Below are positions 60,029-64,000 of a stretch of 64,000 nt of DNA, in pieces. Below the pieces are notes generated by a model. It had not been told where the DNA came from. It saw only the letters and a list, made by a program, of their open reading frames with translations, and searched no databases. The position numbers and the translations under genes are program-made. The DNA is from Yoonia rosea (lineage in GTDB: Bacteria; Pseudomonadota; Alphaproteobacteria; Rhodobacterales; Rhodobacteraceae), in NCBI RefSeq assembly GCF_900156505.1, contig NZ_FTPR01000002.1:248001-312000 (forward strand). Direction: 5' to 3'. Every line of letters begins with the position of its first letter. Positions within the stretch are counted from its first letter, which is position 1.

Positions 60029-61456
60029 ATGACGTCCCGCGGAACCAAATACTGGAACAGCGGCGCAATCCCATTGATTGCCCCTGACATCCTTGGCGAT
60101 ATCATTGCCGAAGTTGCTGATGTTGGTGTGGTCATCTCGGAGACGGGAATGATCTTGTCCGTTCTTGTGAACCCCTCCAATGATGCGTTCCGTCCGTTGG
60201 AAAATTGGGAAAACAAGGATCTTCGCACGACTTTGACAATCGAAAGCGTGTCGAAATTCGAAAGCCGCTTGGCCGAGTTCCTTGATGGCAAGCCACGGGT
60301 CCGGCCTGTTGAGTTGAACCACACAGATGGTGACGACCGGTGGGAATCACCCGTTAAATACAGTTTCCACCGCATCGGGCCCGATGGCGCGATCCTGCTT
60401 TTGGGTCGCGATTTACGCCCCATCGCTGAGATGCAGCAGCAATTGGTCGAAGCACAGCTTTCGCTTGAGCGCGATTATGAGACCCAGCGCGAATACGACA
60501 CCCGCTTCCGCGTTTTGATGGAAAGCACTTCAGAAGCGATTGTTTTTGTATCGGTTTCCACCGGCGAAATCACCGAAGCAAACTCGGCGGCGGTTGCACT
60601 GCTTGACCGCCCGCTTGAAAATCTCATCGGCAACCAGCTTTCGGGTTGTTTTGAGGGGCGCAAACGCGGGGATATGGTCGACTCACTGGCATCACAGGCG
60701 ATCTCGGGCGTGAAAAAGACTATTCTTGCCGACGTGCGCGGCAACGGATCGTCAGTACAGATTTTCCCAACGCTTTTCCGTGCCGCAGGTGAACGCATTC
60801 TGCTCTGCCGCCTTGTCCCCGAAGGTGAAGGCAGCGCGCTCGCCGATGATCTGAACCACAATCTCCACGCGCTCTACGCTGACGGGCCCGAGGCGATCGT
60901 CTTTACTGCCGAAAACGGTGACGTGCTGTCTGCCAATGACGCATTCCTCGATCTCATTGATGTGGCCCACGATATCAACGTCCGCGGCCGGAGTTTTTCC
61001 GATTATTTGCAACGCGGCAGCGTTGATTTCAAAGTGATGGCTGAAAACGCACAGCGCGCCGGGCGGATGCGGAACTATGCGACAAAGCTTGCCGGCGAAT
61101 ATGGCAGCCCGCGCGCGATGGATATCTCTGTAACACGCTTGCTGGCCGGTCAGCAGACGGTCTTTGCATTTGTTCTGCGCGACGCGAGCCGCAGTGATAC
61201 TGCGCAATCGCGCCCGCACCCTGGCAGTGATGAAAGCATGCGCTCCGTTGCCGAACTGGTTGGCAGTGCGACCCTGAAAGACATTGTGTCGGAAACAACG
61301 AATGTCGTTGAGAAAATGTGCATCGAAACCGCGGTTGAGTTGACGATGAACAACCGCGTCGCGGCAGCCGAGATGCTAGGGCTTTCACGCCAGTCACTTT
61401 ACGTGAAACTACGTAAATTCGGCCTTCTGAGCCGCGACGGTGAATCCGAAGACTAG
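60029..61456 (+). CDS. ppsR: Photosynthesis repressor PpsR/CrtJ
   Basis: The redox- and light-linked repressor of bch, crt and puc genes. The 475-residue protein has an N-terminal domain with a PAS fold, PAS domains at about 155-265 and 280-385, and a Fis-type helix-turn-helix at about 432-468 (NRVAAAEMLGLSRQSLYVKLRKFGL). Cysteines at 260 and 431 match the two redox cysteines of Rhodobacter PpsR in place; a further Cys is at 207. ATG 60029 follows AGGCG; an upstream frame overlaps ppaA and is less likely. It ends convergent with regA, sharing CTAG. Confidence 0.94.
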   Translation: MTSRGTKYWNSGAIPLIAPDILGDIIAEVADVGVVISETGMILSVLVNPSNDAFRPLENWENKDLRTTLTIESVSKFESRLAEFLDGKPRVRPVELNHTDGDDRWESPVKYSFHRIGPDGAILLLGRDLRPIAEMQQQLVEAQLSLERDYETQREYDTRFRVLMESTSEAIVFVSVSTGEITEANSAAVALLDRPLENLIGNQLSGCFEGRKRGDMVDSLASQAISGVKKTILADVRGNGSSVQIFPTLFRAAGERILLCRLVPEGEGSALADDLNHNLHALYADGPEAIVFTAENGDVLSANDAFLDLIDVAHDINVRGRSFSDYLQRGSVDFKVMAENAQRAGRMRNYATKLAGEYGSPRAMDISVTRLLAGQQTVFAFVLRDASRSDTAQSRPHPGSDESMRSVAELVGSATLKDIVSETTNVVEKMCIETAVELTMNNRVAAAEMLGLSRQSLYVKLRKFGLLSRDGESED

Positions 61457-62004
61457 CGCGGGCTGCGCTTGGCCAGAATGCGTTGCAGCGTCCGCCTGTG
61501 CATCGACAAACGACGTGCGGTTTCAGACACGTTGCGATCACAAAGCTCGTAGACCCGCTGGATATGCTCCCAACGCACACGGTCGGCGCTCATCGGGTTT
61601 TCCGGTGGTGGCGGCAACTCATCCTGCAAGGCAAGTAAGGCATTGGTCACGTCAGTCGCATCTGCCGGCTTTGACAGATAGTCCGTCGCGCCAATCTTGA
61701 CCGCGGCGACCGCGGTCGCGATCGCGCCGTACCCCGTCAGCACAACAATGCGTGCATCGGGACGGCGGGCGCGCAATGTCTCTACCACATCAAGGCCGTT
61801 GCCGTCTTCCAGTCGCAAATCGACAACAGCATAGGCCGGAGGCCGCGCTGTCGATATCGCCTTTCCTGCCGCGACAGAGCCTGCCATCTCGACATCAAAG
61901 CCACGTTTTTCCATTGCTTTGGCAAGACGCCGCAGAAATGCTTCGTCGTCATCTACCAGCAGTAGGCTTTTGTCTTCACCCAAATCCAAGGCCACGGTAT
62001 TCAT
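61453..62004 (-). CDS. regA: Photosynthetic response regulator RegA/PrrA
   Basis: A 183-residue response regulator: receiver domain with acidic pocket DDD at 18-20, phospho-Asp at 62 (VVDLRLEDGNG), the switch Thr in VVLTGYG and Lys in LSKPAD; a four-Pro hinge (DELPPPPENP); and a Fis-like C-terminal helix-turn-helix (VSETARRLSMHRRTLQRIL). This is the RegA/PrrA layout. It activates photosynthesis and other redox genes when phosphorylated by RegB, encoded divergently. Confidence 0.95.
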   Translation of the reverse strand: MNTVALDLGEDKSLLLVDDDEAFLRRLAKAMEKRGFDVEMAGSVAAGKAISTARPPAYAVVDLRLEDGNGLDVVETLRARRPDARIVVLTGYGAIATAVAAVKIGATDYLSKPADATDVTNALLALQDELPPPPENPMSADRVRWEHIQRVYELCDRNVSETARRLSMHRRTLQRILAKRSPR

Positions 62005-62196
62005 GCGCTTCCCTATGCATACTTCTGAAATTGAAATAGGCTAGATCAGGCCGTCGTCAAATTGCTGGCGATTATCCTGTGGGTGAATTGCGCAAGCGGC
62101 TGCAAAGACAAATCACAGACAACAACGCAGAGCACATTGAACCTGTGTGCGATCGGCTTATCCTCACTATCGCATCATGGAACTGGATCTCAGGTT

Positions 62197-63600
62197 ATGT
62201 CGGCCACAGGAAATTTGCTGATCAGAGGACAAGAGCGCACTGATTGGGTGCGCCTTCGGACGCTCGTCACCCTGCGCTGGTTTGCCATCGTGGGACAAGC
62301 TATCGCAATTCTTGTGGCCGTGCGCATTTACGAAGTTGAAATCGCCGTCGGTCTGGCAGTTCTTGTTGTGACAGCCGCAGTCGTTGCGAACCTCGTGTCG
62401 TTCTTCGCCTACCCCTCGAACAAACGCCTTTCAGATTTTGAAGCCACGCTTTGGCTTGTCTTCGACCTGATCCAATTAAGCCTTTTGCTCTTTCTGACAG
62501 GTGGCTTGAACAACCCTTTCGCCATGCTCGTGCTGGCGCCAGTGACAATTTCAGCCACGGTTCTGCACCTGCGCAGCACGATATTTCTCGGGCTGGCCGC
62601 AATCACAATTATCACGGTCATCAGCCGCTATAGCCTGCCGCTGATCACATCAGACGGCGTTGTTTTGGTGCTTCCTGTCCTGTTCCAGTTCGGTTTTTGG
62701 GTCGCGCTTCTGATCAGCCTTGTCTTCTTGGCCTTCTATGCACGGCAGGTGACGTCCGAAATGAACGCAATGAACGAGGCCTTGCTGGCAACCCAGCTGG
62801 CCTTGTCACGCGAACAAAAGCTTACAGACCTTGGTGGTGTTGTCGCCGCAACCGCGCATGAATTGGGCACACCTCTCGCGACAATCAAACTTGTCAGTAG
62901 CGAGTTGAAGGAAGAACTGGCCGACCGCCCCGATCTGCTGGATGATGCCGAGCTGATCAGCTCTCAGGCGGACCGGTGCCGCGATATCCTGCGCTCGATG
63001 GGGCGGGTCGGAAAGGATGATCTTCATCTGCGCAACGCACCCATCGAAATTGTTGTCAGAGAAGCCGCCGAGCCACACCGCAACCGCGGCAAAGACGTTG
63101 AGTTCAATATCTTCCCGCTTGATGGCGCGAACCTGACACAACCCAATATCCAAAGGCGCCCCGAAATCATCCACGGTTTGCGCAACCTGATCCAGAACGC
63201 TGTCGATTTTTCGGAATCGCAGGTCACCATCGACGCGACATGGTCTGATACTCAGATCAACATCAAGATCTCGGACGATGGCCGTGGTTTTCCGCAGTCC
63301 GTCATCGGGCGCATCGGCGACCCCTACGTGCGCCGACGGCGTTTTTCAGAAGATGGTGCGCGCAGGCCCGGCTATGAGGGAATGGGCCTGGGACTGTTTA
63401 TCGCCAAGACGTTGCTGGAACGGTCGGGTGCCACGCTTTCGTTTTCCAATAGCCGCCGCCCCGGTCACGCCAGTTGGACGGGCCACCCCACAGGCGGTGC
63501 TGTGGTCGAGGTCAGCTGGCCAAGCGATGCGCTGCTTTTGCGTGGACAGGCCAATGATACCCCTCTGGGCAAGAACCAACCAATCCCGAGTTGGCCCTGA
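62197..63600 (+). CDS. regB: Redox sensor kinase RegB/PrrB
   Basis: A membrane histidine kinase of 467 residues with six N-terminal segments. It has the quinone-binding loop GGLNNPF at 102-108, H-box HELGTPLATIKL with the phosphorylated His at 221, the redox Cys at 261 (SQADRCRDIL), then the N-, G1- and G2-boxes (LRNLIQNAVDFSE, DDGRGFP, GMGLGLFIAKTLLE). These match RegB. ATG 62197 is chosen by the family start; a longer frame has no ribosome site. It is divergent from regA over 192 bases; senC, often between them, is absent. Confidence 0.95.
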   Translation: MSATGNLLIRGQERTDWVRLRTLVTLRWFAIVGQAIAILVAVRIYEVEIAVGLAVLVVTAAVVANLVSFFAYPSNKRLSDFEATLWLVFDLIQLSLLLFLTGGLNNPFAMLVLAPVTISATVLHLRSTIFLGLAAITIITVISRYSLPLITSDGVVLVLPVLFQFGFWVALLISLVFLAFYARQVTSEMNAMNEALLATQLALSREQKLTDLGGVVAATAHELGTPLATIKLVSSELKEELADRPDLLDDAELISSQADRCRDILRSMGRVGKDDLHLRNAPIEIVVREAAEPHRNRGKDVEFNIFPLDGANLTQPNIQRRPEIIHGLRNLIQNAVDFSESQVTIDATWSDTQINIKISDDGRGFPQSVIGRIGDPYVRRRRFSEDGARRPGYEGMGLGLFIAKTLLERSGATLSFSNSRRPGHASWTGHPTGGAVVEVSWPSDALLLRGQANDTPLGKNQPIPSWP

Positions 63601-63677
63601 CATTGTTTCCATAATTAACACCACATTAACTTTCCTGACCGATGCTTTCCCTGAGCAGTGACAGGATCGGATGGAAA

Positions 63678-64000
63678 ATGGTAATCAACCTGGTCGAGTT
63701 TGGCGCCATCTTGGTTGCAGCTGTCACTGGTGCCATGGTGATCATGTCTGTTTTGCGGGCCAATGGGGCATTCGGCACCACGATGCAACTGAATACCCAA
63801 TCCCATCCAGATGAGGGTGCTGTTTTTCTTTTTCATGACAACGATCTGGTTGATGCGACAACACAGGCTTGGGCTTTGATCAACAATAGCCCCCGTAACC
63901 TTACCGATAAGGATGCGATGCTCTTGGCGCTGGAGGTTGAGTTTCCCACGCTCAGAGAGCGGCTCTCGGATGTGAGTGCCGCGCATTGCCAAATCCGCAG
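63678..64000 (+). CDS. PAS-type sensor kinase, DivL-like (5' part only)
   Basis: The right edge cuts this gene after 107 codons. An N-terminal membrane segment (about 3-24: INLVEFGAILVAAVTGAMVIM) is followed by a PAS-like stretch, EGAVFLFHDNDLVDATTQAWALINN, and MLLALEVEFPTLRERL. This resembles the start of the DivL-type kinases that follow regB in related Rhodobacterales. The kinase domain is outside the window, so the name is provisional. Confidence 0.65.
   Translation, partial: MVINLVEFGAILVAAVTGAMVIMSVLRANGAFGTTMQLNTQSHPDEGAVFLFHDNDLVDATTQAWALINNSPRNLTDKDAMLLALEVEFPTLRERLSDVSAAHCQIR

Noticed and set aside
63600..64000. Start of a puf operon after regB
   Set aside because: The visible coding sequence is a membrane/PAS sensor protein, not pufQ or pufB.

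Overview
The window is a chromosomal-type segment of an aerobic anoxygenic phototroph of the Rhodobacterales (Roseobacter/Yoonia/Jannaschia-like alphaproteobacterium). The evidence is a large block of bacteriochlorophyll, reaction-centre-assembly and carotenoid genes that uses the O2-dependent cyclase AcsF with its small partner BciE, spheroidene monooxygenase CrtA, PpsR/PpaA and RegB/RegA regulators, and housekeeping genes of alphaproteobacterial type. Genus cannot be decided from the sequence alone. No insertion sequence, phage gene or CRISPR array is visible.

Layout. 1-8.75 kb: small organic-nitrogen catabolism. An M20 deacylase (cut by the left edge) and a DoeA-like M24 hydrolase read leftward; a polyamine-type ABC transporter (ATPase, binding protein, two unusually enlarged permeases) and a creatinase read rightward. 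8.75-11.1 kb: UDP-glucose dehydrogenase and nucleotide-sugar epimerase. 11.2-13.8 kb: BASS-type transporter and acyl-CoA ligase. 13.9-18.9 kb: fructose-type ABC uptake operon frcBCAK with a divergent ROK regulator. 18.9-23.1 kb: tRNA-Lys, dapF, mtaB, two glutathione transferases and an outer-membrane beta-barrel. 23.4-26.3 kb: petABC (cytochrome bc1). 26.3-29.7 kb: thiBPQ under a TPP riboswitch. 29.8-32.2 kb: aroC, a DMT exporter and an HU protein.

32.3-63.6 kb is the photosynthesis region. Leftward: crtI-crtB-tspO, followed at once by ade-amn (adenine deaminase, AMP nucleosidase). Rightward: crtA-bchI-bchD-bchO. Facing it, a 15-gene leftward array bchF-N-B-H-L-M-lhaA-puhA-B-C-bciE-acsF-puhE-hemA-cycA, with most junctions overlapping or only a few bases apart. 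Divergent from bchF are ppaA and ppsR; next come convergent regA and divergent regB. The last gene, cut by the right edge, looks like a DivL-type PAS kinase.

Together these genes make 5-aminolevulinate (HemA), insert Mg (BchIDH, BchO), methylate (BchM), close the isocyclic ring (AcsF/BciE), reduce protochlorophyllide (BchLNB) and hydrate the 3-vinyl group (BchF). They also assemble the reaction centre (PuhA-C, PuhE, LhaA), start carotenoid synthesis (CrtB, CrtI) and make the keto-carotenoid (CrtA). The bc1 complex and cytochrome c close the electron cycle. The remaining half of a usual cluster (puf, bchCXYZ, crtCDEF, bchG, bchP) is absent here; tspO, which commonly leads into crtC, leads into ade-amn instead. 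The cluster is therefore split or rearranged.

Control signals read directly from sequence: four TGT-N12-ACA boxes (PpsR type) in the two divergent photosynthesis promoter regions, a TPP riboswitch before thiB, a palindrome filling the -35/-10 spacer of the petA promoter, and several hairpin terminators. These include a twice-occurring GTAAGGTGG hairpin whose arms contain the stop codons of the adjoining genes.
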